NCBI GenBank assembly: GCA_036346225.1 | Contig: JARFIW010001458.1 | Coordinates: 3,038,001-3,102,000, forward strand | Direction: 5' to 3' | Source: Platerodrilus igneus | Lineage: Eukaryota > Arthropoda > Insecta > Coleoptera > Lycidae | DNA: 64,000 bases | Part shown: positions 1 through 11,850 of the stretch, piece by piece | How the letters are laid out: each line of letters opens with the position of its first letter | Numbering within the stretch: the first letter of the stretch is position 1 | Notes under the pieces: generated by a model | What the model saw: the letters and a program-made list of their open reading frames with translations, nothing else | What the model was told of the DNA's origin: nothing | Databases searched by the model: none | Position numbers and translations under genes: made by a program

Positions 1-123
1 CTGAAGGTAAATATATACTTGTAAATTTTTGCATTATGATGAAATCATGAAATTAAAACGTCCGATATAATTTTTAATGCTAATTAAACGATTCATTTTT
101 AAGTGACAAACAAAATTGTCTTT

Positions 124-127
<4 letters not shown>

Positions 128-163
<36 letters not shown>
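128..163. repeat. (TA)n microsatellite at left edge of the long-LTR element
   Basis: An alternating TA run directly abuts the left LTR. A matching TA run abuts the right LTR at 7676-7712, so the element appears to have inserted into a (TA)n tract. The target duplication cannot be delimited within TA repeats. Confidence 0.9.
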
Positions 164-165
<2 letters not shown>

Positions 166-2430
166 CTGTGATATTCTCCTTTGAATGCGGGAACTGGGTC
201 CTTTCAACAAAAAAATTCTAGTCCCACAGATTGGGCGTCATAAACGGCTGTGATCCTCTTTTCGCCTCGGCTGCTCACCTAATGTTATAAACCTCCTCAC
301 TCATAAAATTAAACAACACATTCCTACCACAAACATCAACGTTAACTCTATTTACATCAATATTCAGAATACATTAAAATTTCAAAATTAAGACTCAGCA
401 TAAATTTCAGTTATAAAAAGAATTTCAAGATTAATTTTATTATCATTTTAATGTGCATCCAAAATTAAAGTCCTTGTTGGATGCCTACTAATTAATATAA
501 CAATATAAGCAGACCGGAGTCTGAGTATAAAGGAGCATCTACCACCCTTTACGTTAATTAACCAGGTTCGTCTAATTGAGCTCAAAGACATACCCAAATT
601 TTCATCATATTACCGAACATCAAAACTAAATACTCCTTTCTACTTCAACAAGCAAATTTCATCTTAAAATTAAAATTTTATGGTTAGTACAATTTCACTA
701 AAGTCCATTTAAAGTAAATCAATTATAAAGTTATTCAACACACACAAAATGTCAAACAAAATAGTATAATTTACCTGAAGGTTACTGTCCTCGTAGCTTC
801 AAAGTACATCGTCCCTTTAGTTAATCACACCATTCCAACAGGATTATATTTACGGCTTCTAATTCTCAACGCTTTTAAAATTTTCTCCATCACCAGTTGT
901 TTCTGGGCTTTTCCGGAACTCATCTATGTATATCTGACCCTTGTTTCGTGGATCCAGACACGTATTTGAACCATTTAATTATTAACACCCCCGAAAAATA
1001 GCAAAGAAATTCATACTTCTTTCACCAATATACGCCAAAACTGCCTACTTTTGTGTATACATTTGTCGTTGTAAATTTTGCTAATTGGTACAGTGAAACT
1101 AAATTTTATTACCTTGTATCTAAGTGCACTAAAGTATATTCATGTTAGCACGTACCGAACAAACTATTTTGAATCACCAAAATATACGAGCAAACTTTAA
1201 ATTATTTTATCATACTACATGCACTGTTTAACGTATTGAATCAACTCGCGGATGTAAGAGCTTTTAACGCATCGAATAGTCAAAAGTCTAAGAGGCCGAA
1301 ATTCATATTACCACCGGTATATATAGCAAAAAGCCTGTCTGTCGGTCTGTTCCCCAAAACGGGTAATTCTAAAGAATTTCTCATGCCATGTTCCCAGTCT
1401 GTCGCTCGCGCGTCGATTTTTTACGAATTTTCACTCGTCCCATTAAATCTCAGAAATTTCAACACACGGCACGCAAGCATGTCCGAGAAAAACTAATTAA
1501 TTTTGTACAGAAATTGTTGTTTCTACCTCTGATATTTGCATCCTATTTTCAACCAATTGTGACCCTCGTGACGTTGCTTAAATCCCGCCTTTTACTATAT
1601 GTGTCTTTGCTTGACGCATTTTCTCTTTCCTTTTCTAACCTGTTCGTATTGGTGCAAATTGATATTCTTTATTATCGATTATATTTTAGTCCATGTGGAC
1701 TGTTATCTGGGTTTAATAACCCCGTATCGCACATTCTCGTGAATATTAAGCCCCGGTTTCTCCAAGATTCTTTGAAACTATTAATTATCTGCAACATTTA
1801 CGCAGAATGTGATATTTAAACTACGCAGGTGTTCAAAATAATATTAGTTCTCAGAGCTTTTTAAATAAACCCTGTTTTGTATTTCGTGCTAAAGCCTCTG
1901 ACCGTTTCCAATATCCTTAGAATCGACATGTTTATCTAAACAAATTAAACTGAAATTGCCTTTTAAAAACACGCAGGTGTGTTCAACCATCCTACCTCTA
2001 ACTAACACTTCTAGGATTTACATTTTATTGGGTTTTTTACAAGTTTCTATAGATATTATCTGTTACTAACGATTCAATTATCTTCAATTAAAAATAATAG
2101 CCTTTAATTTTTAGTGAATCCTAACTAAATATTAGTTATTATCTGTACGTTTTGTTCAATACCGGTTACTTGAAATAGGGTTAATTAATATAGATTTTGC
2201 ACGTAATTTCCATTTGTTTAGGAATAATTACATTACACGCAGAGCTTTTTAATACTGCTTCTAAAGCGTCTTGTACATGATTTAAATCTCTTATTTTTAA
2301 TACAACGAATGAATTTTTCTTCTCCACGGGTTTTTAATAAAGCGTATTATCTAATAAACTTCCTTATACACGGTGATTATAATTATTTGATGTAATCCAT
2401 TAATTTTCTACCCTGGTCTAAATATGAGTA
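164..2430 (-). repeat. 3' LTR (element orientation) of the long-LTR element
   Basis: Nearly identical to 5409-7675. On the plus strand both copies begin TGCTGTGATATT and end AATATGAGTA. Short open frames inside (1236-1819) recur in the other copy with frame-changing single-base indels, so I treat them as LTR sequence and not genes. Confidence 0.92.
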
Positions 2431-2447
2431 TTTTCCCCCTATTTGAA
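2431..2447 (-). promoter_or_regulatory. Polypurine tract of the long-LTR element
   Basis: On the minus strand the bases directly before the 3' LTR read AAATAGGGGGAAAA, a typical polypurine tract for priming plus-strand DNA synthesis. Its exact adjacency to the repeat boundary supports both the element's orientation and the LTR edge. Confidence 0.8.
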
Positions 2448-2871
2448 TACAAATAATCCCACTTATTTGAATTCAAATATAAAGCATTTAGACAAAAAAA
2501 TTACAAAAAACTGCCTATCTCTCTACCCTTATCTATCTAACTTACCTACTTTGTCTCCAATCGAAAAAAAAATATTTACACCTATCCTATATCCCTATCC
2601 TATTCCTAACTTTTAACTAATCTTCACTATACTTTACTTCATCCTACCTAATCCTATATACCTATCCTATTTCTAACTTTATTCCTAACTCTCCACTAAT
2701 CTTATATGAAATATCTATACTTAACCTATCTTATTTTCTTCCTACCTTTACTCTTTATTCTCATCCTAAACCTATTCCTAATTATCTCCCATATTTATCC
2801 TATACCTAGCTTTATTTTCTATAAACACTTACTTCTACTCTTCTATCTATACACCTATATCTATCCCTCTC
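2448..2871. other. Pyrimidine-rich interior spacer, no gene seen
   Basis: Low-complexity stretch of CTATCCTA-like words on the plus strand (purine-rich in element orientation), between the pol stop and the polypurine tract. Part of the missing pol probably once lay here. I see no protein motif. Confidence 0.5.
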
Positions 2872-3795
2872 CTATTTAAATCTAACTCTCTTCTTGACCC
2901 TCCAAGTCTTTCTTCTAACTATCCTAATACTCTTCATCCCTATTTCTCCCCCTTCTATATCTATACTTATCATCCCTATTATCTCACATACAATAAACTT
3001 ATCATCCCTATTATCCTGACTCTTAAATACAGCTTTTTCTTCAGTCCCTACATTTGTCTGTTTCTCATTTATTATTGTTTCCCTTTCTGCCGACAAACCA
3101 AACGATACTACTTTACAATTATCAAATTTTCCCTCTACGGAAAATCCTCTGTACCTGCTAGAATGCTTGTGTAATGGAATCCGCCAGAATGAATCCCTTA
3201 AATCTACTTGATTAAAAACAAACTTGCCATCTTTACTTAATTTCGCCTTCACATGCTCCTGATATGCTGCTTCTACCTCCACTACTTCTGCATGTTTTTG
3301 TATTAAAGCTTGAACCTCTACTTTCCTTTCCTCTGGACATCTTATTGTGTTGATCTGTTTACCTTCATCATCCTCTACCTCTACTACATTAATACTAAAC
3401 CCAGTGTCATCCTCTGTGACTTCATAACTGCCCTTCCATGGCACTACCCTATCCTTAATCCTTACTACCTTCCGTTCCATATCTATCAACACCCCTAACT
3501 TCATCATACAGTCAACACCTAAAATGCTCTGAAACTTCAGTCCAGGTACAATTACAAACTCCTGTTCACAGCTAAAACCTCCTATATCTATCCTAAGCAC
3601 CACAACACTATTTACTACAGCAAACTTCTTTTTATTTGGAGCTACTAAATGGCTACGTTTTATAGGCATAATTCTATCACAAACCTTATCCCTAATTTTG
3701 CTGACGAATTCCTCCGATATTAAACTCGCCTCTGCCCCTGTATCAAGTAATACTTCTACATTATTTTCAAAAATTTCTAAATTAATAATTGGCAA
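2872..3795 (-). CDS. Protease with truncated reverse transcriptase (long-LTR element)
   Basis: A 307-residue open frame. Near the N-terminus the motif LLDTGAEASLIS marks a retropepsin active site (Asp-Thr-Gly), followed by the hydrophobic ILGVDCMMKLGV segment expected of an aspartic protease. From about residue 195 the sequence resembles the start of a Ty3/gypsy reverse transcriptase: VDLRDSFWRIPLH, then FGLS. It lacks the Y-x-D-D catalytic box, RNase H and integrase; after FGLS it runs into an unrelated basic tail. The frame stays open across the junction, so the deleted form may be what the element family encodes. Start codon not verified; it lies about 100 bp downstream of gag, probably read through or by frameshift. 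Confidence 0.75.
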   Translation of the reverse strand: MPIINLEIFENNVEVLLDTGAEASLISEEFVSKIRDKVCDRIMPIKRSHLVAPNKKKFAVVNSVVVLRIDIGGFSCEQEFVIVPGLKFQSILGVDCMMKLGVLIDMERKVVRIKDRVVPWKGSYEVTEDDTGFSINVVEVEDDEGKQINTIRCPEERKVEVQALIQKHAEVVEVEAAYQEHVKAKLSKDGKFVFNQVDLRDSFWRIPLHKHSSRYRGFSVEGKFDNCKVVSFGLSAERETIINEKQTNVGTEEKAVFKSQDNRDDKFIVCEIIGMISIDIEGGEIGMKSIRIVRRKTWRVKKRVRFK

Positions 3796-3898
3796 ACATA
3801 ATTTTCTACAGTTTCTGGCTCTACTTCCTCCTCAATTTTGAAAAATTCACGTGGATGTTCATATACATTTACACAGAAATCTAGTGGTCTGTCGCGTT

Positions 3899-4837
3899 CT
3901 AAAAATCCTGTCCCATCCTGTTTTCCGTGCTTGGTCCTGGTCGTCCTTCTACAACCTGTGCGTACGTCCTCCTCGTGTTAATATCCGTGTCCCTGTCTCT
4001 ATTCGGCGTGCTCGTCACAGTCCTGTTTACTTCCGGTAAACTGTTCTGTCGCGTGTAACTAGGTCTTGGCGTCGGTCCCCTAGTCGCACTATTACTTCTG
4101 TATTCCTGTCCTCGTCGTTCCCAATTCTGTCGAAAATTTCTGTTGTAATCAGGCCGTCTCGGATAATTCGGTGTCCTGTTGTCAAACCTAACTGTGTTAA
4201 CGTTTCGTTCTCGTATCTCTCTTGTCCGTCCAACACATACATCGTCATATCTCTGTAAGTATTCCAAAAACGTCTCCCGTTCTGTGATGTTTTGTAAGGC
4301 CACGTGTTGTCTAATTTCCAGTTCAAAATGTCGTGATAGGTACTTGATTATCTGTCTGTCCGTCAATGGTGGATTCAGTTGTTTGGCCACACTGTATTTG
4401 CGGATGGCATATTGCTCCCTAAAACCTGCAAACTCTCCCTTAAATTTTCCTGTAATCAAGTCGTCCCTAATCTGATCCTGTTTGTGATCACTCCAGTAAT
4501 GTTGTAAAAATTTGTTTTCAAAGTCCTGATACGTGTCTATGTCCTGTCCTACTAAATTGTACCATGCCTCCGCATTGTCCTTTAATAAAGCCTTTATCGT
4601 ATTTAGTTTAGTCTGTTCGTCAAATAAATTTCCCACTAGATTTCTTACACTATTAATAAAAATTTGTGGATTTACCCTGTTATCGCCATAAAACTTCATG
4701 TGTTGGTCCAATGATACTCCACCTGTAGAAAATCTGGGACCATCCCCCGTTAAATTTGACATGTTGTATTTGATACCACTAACTTTGCGTTCTACCCTGC
4801 CTAACTGATCCCTACATGAGTCCGTCACTTCAGTCAT
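3899..4837 (-). CDS. Gag (capsid-like) of the long-LTR element
   Basis: A 312-residue open frame on the element strand. Residues roughly 50-200 have the layout of a retrotransposon Gag capsid: an NPQIFINSVRNL segment, AWYNLVGQDIDTYQDFENKF, then a helical stretch ending EYLQRYDDVCVG. The C-terminal third is rich in Arg, Asn and Pro, as expected for nucleic-acid binding, but no CCHC zinc knuckle is visible. The protein would assemble particles around element RNA. It sits between a short coiled-coil ORF upstream and the protease downstream. The family match is by motif layout only; the assignment as Gag is secure, the clade is not. Confidence 0.8.
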   Translation of the reverse strand: MTEVTDSCRDQLGRVERKVSGIKYNMSNLTGDGPRFSTGGVSLDQHMKFYGDNRVNPQIFINSVRNLVGNLFDEQTKLNTIKALLKDNAEAWYNLVGQDIDTYQDFENKFLQHYWSDHKQDQIRDDLITGKFKGEFAGFREQYAIRKYSVAKQLNPPLTDRQIIKYLSRHFELEIRQHVALQNITERETFLEYLQRYDDVCVGRTREIRERNVNTVRFDNRTPNYPRRPDYNRNFRQNWERRGQEYRSNSATRGPTPRPSYTRQNSLPEVNRTVTSTPNRDRDTDINTRRTYAQVVEGRPGPSTENRMGQDF

Positions 4838-4955
4838 TTTATATTAATCTCTTCTTCACAAAAATGCGTACTTCGGACCTTAAATGTCCCATTTCCTGTC
4901 GAAGACCTGTAATATCACGCTCATTTTTTCAACCCTATTTTCAACTTCCCCATCT

Positions 4956-5273
4956 TTACGGTAAGACTATTTTAAATTCTGAAACTTCTTTATTCGTCTT
5001 ATCTATTTTCTCACTTAGGGTTTCCCTAACTCCTGTTAATGTCTCATTCATTCGGTCAAATTTCTTATTTGATTCTTCCCTAGCTCTATTAGATTCTTCA
5101 CTCATCCTCTCTAACATTCTCAATATCATCTCGTTTCCTTGATCCCCTGATTCCGTCCTCGACTGATCTCTACTGCCTCCAGCTTCTTCCATTTTAGAAT
5201 TTTTCTCACACAATGCACTATCGTCACTTCCAATTTCCACTCCTTGACTCCTTAACCACTCTTTTCTCTGCAT
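4956..5273 (-). CDS. Short coiled-coil leader ORF upstream of Gag
   Basis: A 105-residue frame beginning just inside the 5' LTR and primer region. Its second half (MSEESNRAREESNKKFDRMN and onward) is highly charged with heptad-like spacing and reads as a coiled coil. After its stop, other frames down to about 4840 still encode coiled-coil-like residues (for example LRQEMGHLRSEV). This suggests it was once the N-terminus of Gag and has been split by a frameshift. No known domain recognised. Confidence 0.5.
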   Translation of the reverse strand: MQRKEWLRSQGVEIGSDDSALCEKNSKMEEAGGSRDQSRTESGDQGNEMILRMLERMSEESNRAREESNKKFDRMNETLTGVRETLSEKIDKTNKEVSEFKIVLP

Positions 5274-5383
5274 ACGTTCTACTCACTCACACACACTCAA
5301 AATACTCTTAAATTTATACACACAGAAACTCTCTCTCAGATCGCCAGTTTCCTGGAATAGTTAAACACTATCTGGAATTCGAG

Positions 5384-5403
5384 CCCTCACGTTGTGGTCG
5401 CCA
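5384..5403 (-). promoter_or_regulatory. Primer-binding-site-like sequence
   Basis: On the minus strand, 5 nt after the 5' LTR, the sequence begins TGGCGACCACAACGTGAGGG. Primer sites begin TGG to pair with a tRNA CCA tail; TGGCGACC resembles tRNA-Arg primer sites of other Ty3/gypsy elements, but the downstream bases do not let me fix the tRNA. Confidence 0.55.
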
Positions 5404-5408
5404 TAAAC

Positions 5409-7673
5409 TGCTGTGATATTCTCCTTTGAATGCGGGAACTGGGTCCTTTCAACAAAAAAATTCTAGTCCCACAGATTGGGCGTCATAAACGGCTGTGATC
5501 CTCTTTTCGCCTCGGCTGCTCACCTAATGTTATAAACCTCCTCACTCATAAAATTAAACAACACATTCCTACCACAAACATCAACGTTAACTCTATTTAC
5601 ATCAATATTCAGAATACATTAAAATTTCAAAATTAAGACTCAGCATAAATTTCAGTTTTAAAAAGAATTTCAAGATTAATTTTATTATCATTTTAATGTG
5701 CATCCAAAATTAAAGTCCTTGTTGGATGCCTACTAATTAATATAACAATATAAGCAGACCGGAGTCTGAGTATAAAGGGAGCATCTACCACCCCTTTACG
5801 TTAATTAACCAGGTTCGTCTAATTGAGCTCAAAGACATACCCAAATTTTCATCATATTACCGAACATCAAAACTAAATACTCCTTTCTACTTCAACAAGC
5901 AAATTTCATCTTAAAATTAAAATTTTATGGTTAGTACAATTTCACTAAATTCCATTTAAAGTAAATCAATTATAAAGTTATTCAACACACACAAAAATGT
6001 CAAACAAAATAGTATAATTTACCTGAAGGTTACTGTCCTCGTAGCTTCAAAGTACATCGTCCCTTTAGTTAATCACACCATTCCAACAGGATTATATTTA
6101 CGGCTTCTAATTCTCAACGCTTTTAAAATTTTCTCCATCACCAGTTGTTTCTGGGCTTTTCCGGAACTCATCTATGTATATCTGACCCTTGTTTCGTGGA
6201 TCCAGACACGTATTTGAACCATTTAATTATTAACACCCCCGAAAAATAGCAAAGAAATTCATACTTCTTTCACCAATATACGCCAAAACTGCCTACTTTT
6301 GTGTATACATTTGTCGTTGTAAATTTTGCTAATTGGTACAGTGAAACTAAATTTTATTACCTTGTATCTAAGTGCACTAAAGTATATTCATGTTAGCACG
6401 TACCGAACAAACTATTTTGAATCACCAAAATATACGAGCAAACTTTAAATTATTTTATCATACTACATGCACTGTTTAACGTATTGAATCAACTCGCGGA
6501 TGTAAGAGCTTTTAACGCATCGAATAGTCAAAAGTCTAAGAGGCCGAAATTCATATTACCACCGGTATATATAGCAAAAAGCCTGTCTGTCGGTCTGTTC
6601 CCCAAAACGGGTAATTCTAAAGAATTTCTCATGCCATGTTCCCAGTCTGTCGCTCGCGCGTCGATTTTTACGAATTTTCACTCGTCCCATTAAATCTCAG
6701 AAATTTCAACACACGGCACGCAAGCATGTCCGAGAAAACTAATTAATTTTGTACAGAAATTGTTGTTTCTACCTCTGATATTTGCATCCTATTTTCAACC
6801 AATTGTGACCCTTGTGACGTTGCTTAAATCCCGCCTTTTACTATATGTGTCTTTGCTTGACGCATTTTCTCTTTCCTTTTCTAACCTGTTCGTATTGGTG
6901 CAAATTGATATTCTTTATTATCGATTATATTTTAGTCCATGTGGACTGTTATCTGGGTTTAATAACCCCGTATCGCACATTCTCGTGAATATTAAGCCCC
7001 GGTTTCTCCAAGATTCTTTGAAACTATTAATTATCTGCAACATTTACGCAGAATGTGATATTTAAACTACGCAGGTGTTCAAAATAATATTAGTTCTCAG
7101 AGCTTTTTAAATAAACCCTGTTTTGTATTTCGTGCTAAAGCCTCTGACCGTTTCCAATATCCTTAGAATCGACATGTTTATCTAAACAAATTAAACTGAA
7201 ATTGCCTTTTAAAAACACGCAGGTGTGTTCAACCATCCTACCTCTAACTAACACTTCTAGGATTTACATTTTATTGGGTTTTTACAAGTTTCTATAGATA
7301 TTATCTGTTACTAACGATTCAATTATCTTCAATTAAAAATAATAGCCTTTAATTTTTAGTGAATCCTAACTAAATATTAGTTATTATCTGTACGTTTTGT
7401 TCAATACCGGTTACTTGAAATAGGGTTAATTAATATAGATTTTGCACGTAATTTCCATTTGTTTAGGAATAATTACATTACACGCAGAGCTTTTTAATAC
7501 TGCTTCTAAAGCGTCTTGTACATGATTTAAATCTCTTATTTTTAATACAACGAATGAATTTTTCTTCTCCACGGGTTTTTAATAAAGCGTATTATCTAAT
7601 AAACTTCCTTATACACGGTGATTATAATTATTTGATGTAATCCATTAATTTTCTACCCTGGTCTAAATATGAG

Positions 7674-7675
<2 letters not shown>
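5409..7675 (-). repeat. 5' LTR (element orientation) of the long-LTR element
   Basis: Same length as the partner at 164-2430, differing at only a few sites (for example one base near 5656 and homopolymer-length changes near 5780 and 6665). The promoter of the element would lie here. Confidence 0.92.

Positions 7676-7712
<37 letters not shown>
7676..7712. repeat. (TA)n microsatellite at right edge of the long-LTR element
   Basis: Uninterrupted TA dinucleotides continuing directly from the LTR end; partner of the tract at 128-163. Confidence 0.9.
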
Positions 7713-7715
<3 letters not shown>

Positions 7716-8249
7716 TACATACTGTTTTGTACTAACTACTTCGATAACCACAGATGGCGGAAATAGTGGACGTGTAAATAAGTGCAAAGTTTATATAAGT
7801 GAAACCTTCAACTATTTAACAGTAATACTTCAAATTTAAACGTTGGCGGCAGAGCGAGGAACTATCGCTCCTTTGCGGAACTCAAGCGTTAATATTTTTA
7901 TAGCACCATAGCTACGATCACAACTGCTTTTCAACAACTGTCGCGGGACACCACACCACAAAATACTTGAAAGCTAATCGCAGTAAAAAAAAGACTATAC
8001 TATACACGACGGAGGGGGTGTTGATCTGCAAGCTATATCTTATGCGATAATTAAACTGAATTTTAACTATAGCTGCAAACGGAACGTACGCGCACCAAAA
8101 TGTAAGGCATTTTTGAAAGAAAATAACTACAATAGGTAAAGTAAATGAAAAAAAAAGTTATTATAAGAACACGTAGAAAATACTTACGCGAACAAAACCA
8201 AAACAAAAAATTATACAAAGAAAGGTAAAGGAAAACCTACAACAAATGT

Positions 8250-9400
8250 AAAAGGCAAAGCTTAGCGACAGGGTGCTTCATTTCGCCTTGTTCGTTTTTG
8301 AGAGTGACAATCCCAAAAACCATATCAGCTTCGGGATAGACCACAACAACACGTCCAAGGTACCATCAAAGGTGTGGAACATTATCGGCATCAACCGACC
8401 TGAACTTGAGGAGACCTCTAGTGTCATTTAGACCGTTGTTAGAGCGTATGCAAATACTCCTTAGACCACCGAGAAAATAAATCTTCATAAATTCGCTGAA
8501 GCAATTGCCAACGAGATAGGCGGTTGAGCGGAAGGACAGAAAGGTAGGTTCTGGAATAACGAATAAAGAGACCAAGGTCAGGAGGTGACCTGGTGTTAGG
8601 CAGCTCAAATGGTTAGGATCACTGCTCACGGAGACGAGAGGAAGTGAGTTTAAGATGGCCACAATCTAAACAAAGACAGTGGGGAGAACTCATAGGTTAG
8701 AACTTGCTTACCTATGGTGCGAAGGGGCAATGTTTTAACCGACTTCACACCCGCCTCCTCCAAAACACCACAATGAGGCGAAGAGGTCAGTATAAAGTGC
8801 CAAGAAGTATGTTGCTTTGCGGCAGCTGATTTTGCAAGAGCAATTAACTGTCTATAGTCACCCCCCATAACTTGTGCCGCAATCGCTGTAGAGGTGCTCA
8901 CAGCGGCCACGCCTGGCAATAAATCGGCGTAGTGCAGCTAGAAAGGCGTCGGTTGACAGATCAGAAACTAATTCAAGATGGAGTGCCTTGGTAACGATGC
9001 ATATAAAGAAACATAATTTGCTTTTAACACTTTAGACCCCGATACTCGCGATATGGTGATAATAGGAGCCAGAAGAATCAACGCCTGAATTAAAGAAAGC
9101 TTGGCATAAATGACTCGTCATGGAAGAAGGTGACCCATAGGAAGCTGCGATGCAGTAGAATTGGTCTTCTATCAAGTCACACACTGACTCTAAACAATCC
9201 AAAAACGTTGACGAACGTTACAATCAACCATTTGAACACCAGTGTGGAAGTATCTCAGATGAACAAAGTTGATACACAAAACCGTAAAGCAAATTTTACT
9301 AGGTAAAAAAGCGCGACATTTTCTGTCGGAGGATAAAGGTGCGTGAGATAGGTGACCACCAACCTCTAAGTTTCCCTCTCTAATAAGGGGGGACAATTTA
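8250..9400 (-). pseudogene. BEL/Pao integrase, broken
   Basis: Three frame-shifted pieces read leftward. At 9190-9396 the zinc-binding region (GGHLSHAPLSSDRK, then HLRYFHTGVQ) carries the His pair. At 8650-8919 the core C-terminal part reads WHFILTSSPHCGVLEEAGVK, the BEL version of the segment around the catalytic Glu. At 8250-8662 the C-terminal region contains the family hallmark SSDPNHLSCLTPGHLL and then a WxLGRVVxVYP-like end. The integrase would have inserted element cDNA into the host chromosome. Multiple frame changes rule out function. Confidence 0.8.
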
Positions 9401-9599
9401 CAAGAAGTCTTTTTTAGAACTGATCCGGATTGCGTGGGGTTCTACTCAATAGAAAAGTGAGTATACTTAAAAAAAGGTTCAAAGCGTTATGAGCTCGAAA
9501 CAGGACAAAGGTCTAGTGTATTTTTCCAATAGACTATGTATGTTGTGGACTAAACGGGCAGTCCAAGCAACAATGCGAATGATAAAATGAAAAGATGAA

Positions 9600-11500
9600 T
9601 GACTTTACAAAGTCGTTTCAATCCAAGAAAGGGTTGTAGCGGCGGTCGAAGCAATAGAATGTTCCTTAATGAGAACTTCCGAAAAACTTAAATGTGGAAG
9701 GAGTGAACTGTAAGTGCCGAATGGGCGATGCAAGGCAGGCGATGTCGCCCACCATAAAAAATAATGACACAAGTCGGAAAGTAGCAAACCACGTGATCAT
9801 CGGCAGGATCCTCAGTGGAAGGATTATGAGGGCAAGAACCGCGAGAAATGCTCTTCTGAATATAGGAAAAGCGAATGGCAACGAGTGTCTTCCGTCGTTT
9901 TTGCGGAGAACGAATTCAAGAAAGAACGACCATGGAGTCAGACAAACAAATTTTTTTTTCAAAGGTCGTGTGGAAATCAAAGGTTTTGAGGATTAAGGTA
10001 AATATTTTCGAGGCCTAAGCGGCGGCTAACAGTTTGAGTCTAGGCGAAGGGAGGGTACGAAGCGGAGCAACTTCGAACCATCAGAAACTAAGCAAACCCT
10101 ACAAAGGAAGGTGCGAGAAAACGAAAATAAACGTCGGCACAATAACCGTGTTCGGAAGCATCCATAAAAAAATGAACTTTATAAGTAGAAAATTCTGACG
10201 CAAGTAGCAAACATGGTAATGAAATTCGAAAAGAAGTGGCGATTCACGCAGTTATCTCTTCCACAATAGGAGCTAGTCGGGGGGATTATCCAAGTCTTAT
10301 TTTAAAGACCACAATCGCTGAATTAAATGTTTTAACAAAAAAAGTTAGAGGAGATAAAATTTGTATAGAGTCGAAAATACGGGCGGAACTAGAAAACAAA
10401 AAGTATCTGAAATGGGATTTCATTGAAAACCTAGAACTTTCAGAGATTGAGAATTAGAATCTGCAAAGGAGCGAGGCAGTGCAAATTATTGCGAAGCGAG
10501 AAGATTCTTTAGTAATTCCAGACAAGTACTTCACCACTTATGCAGTAAGCCACCGCGTTTTATAAGAGCGCTTAGTTGATTCCGAAAAGCCAAAATTGAC
10601 TCCATAGACTCTCCGCTGAAGCGATATGAACGATATAGTTATGATTACGAAGTGTGGAGGAAGCCAAAGGAAAGGAATGTCCTTCGTCATCAATCAACTG
10701 CAGGAGAGTGTGTATAGCAACGAAAAGGACGGAATTTAACCCATAGATAACGGTATTCAATTTGAATAGGCTGAATAGGCTCATCAGGAGAAAAACGTTT
10801 AACAATTCAATGTTGATCACGTCGATCAAGATTAACAAAAATTTGTCTATACCTCTGACAAATATCTACAGTAATAAAAACAAAATTGCGGTAATATACC
10901 GTTGAAGCTTTGGCCCAACAAACAAATGATCACTTCAAGACTATCGAGATAGAACTTTAGCGGAAATGTTGAAAACTACATGTAGCTTGGTATTTACATT
11001 TTTGGTTTCACAACATAATGATGCGAAATATAATAGGAAAAGTCAGAAATAGACCCAGCCTTGAACAGGCTGCATGTGTTTCGAATTTAAATAGTTCGCG
11101 GTATGAATGAAACGTATTGTTCATAAATCAGAGGTTGTTAGGTTACACGATTTTATAAAGAAACAAAACGCTGTAGAACGAGATCACGACTACCGGGAAA
11201 GGAAGGTTTTGAATCTTGGGCTGAGAAACGACATACCGTCCTTGCTTATTGTGACAGAGAGCATCAACGTAATATTTTGCAACTAAAAATTCATCAGGTG
11301 TGAAAAGTCTCGCGTTAAAAACCTCTTCAACTTCATATAATTTCGCAACATTTTCCAAGGGGAAAGCAGACATGGTCATACAAAACAAAGTAGTGACCAC
11401 AGAAGCGAGCGAGCCCGGATTTTCCATTAAAACATACAAAAACCGTGTTAAGGGCAATAGGTTGATCACTTGAACTTTAGATACGGCCATTTAATAAAAT
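9600..11500 (-). pseudogene. BEL/Pao reverse transcriptase and RNase H, broken
   Basis: RT N-terminus at 11143-11400 shows the BEL-typical TPDEFLVAKYYVD and GRYVVSQP. RT palm at 10650-10780 reads FKLNTVIYGLNS followed by LLQLIDDEGHSFPLAS; the catalytic box that should follow is destroyed. RNase H is visible near 10100-10170 (MDASEHGYCADVYFR) and 9740-9950 (SPQKRRKTLVAIRFSYIQ, then NPSTEDPADDHV, a decayed NPADxASRG). Frames change repeatedly between these blocks, so this is a relic. Confidence 0.75.
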
Positions 11501-11850
11501 TTTAGAGAAAACATTCGCGCCAAGTATTAAATCAATAGGTCCAGATTGAGCGAAGAGCGAATCAGCCAGTTTGAGATTAGCTAGATAAGCAAAAGTTTCA
11601 GAATAAATATTAGTAGTAGGTAAATTGTCACAAATTATGGGAAGTATGACACCTTAGAAATTAATTATTGGTGAGAAAACACCTATTTGTTTGATCGAAA
11701 CGGTTTTAGCATTATGCATAGCCGTCTAGCGCATGAAGCGTAAACCACTAAGGGTTAGAGAATGCGGTGCAACGCGGAAACCAAAACGCTTAATACTATT
11801 ATGCGAAATAAAGAAGTCATGCTTCCCGAGTGCCGTACGCAACGAAATTT
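11500..11850 (-). pseudogene. BEL/Pao protease, broken
   Basis: On the minus strand a segment reads LKLADSLFAQSGPIDLILGANVF, the BEL protease C-terminal hallmark (x-ID-LLGADVF in intact relatives). Upstream, near 11750-11850, HDFFISHNSIKRFGF corresponds to the region after the active site, but the Asp-Ser-Gly itself is lost. It is adjacent to the RT N-terminus, as expected for this family. Confidence 0.65.

Larger units (their letters stand above)
164..7675 (-). mobile_element. Young LTR retrotransposon, gag-PR only, with 2.27 kb LTRs
   Basis: Two direct repeats of equal length (2267 bp, 164-2430 and 5409-7675) enclose a 2978 bp interior. The interior reads on the minus strand as coiled-coil leader, Gag, then protease fused to the first part of a reverse transcriptase. 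A purine tract abuts the 3' LTR and a TGG-starting primer-site-like sequence lies 5 nt from the 5' LTR, both in minus orientation. By eye I count about nine differences between the LTRs, mostly single-base indels, so the insertion is recent. No RNase H or integrase is present, which makes it non-autonomous. The motifs suggest Ty3/gypsy; the exact clade is not determined. Confidence 0.9.

Noticed and set aside
1236..1819. Two overlapping open frames of 86 and 143 residues
   Set aside because: They lie inside the LTR; the second LTR copy breaks the same frames with single-base indels and there is no domain, so they are chance frames.
9666..9996. Long overlapping frames on both strands
   Set aside because: The meaningful reading is a third frame giving BEL RNase H motifs; the others are shadows.
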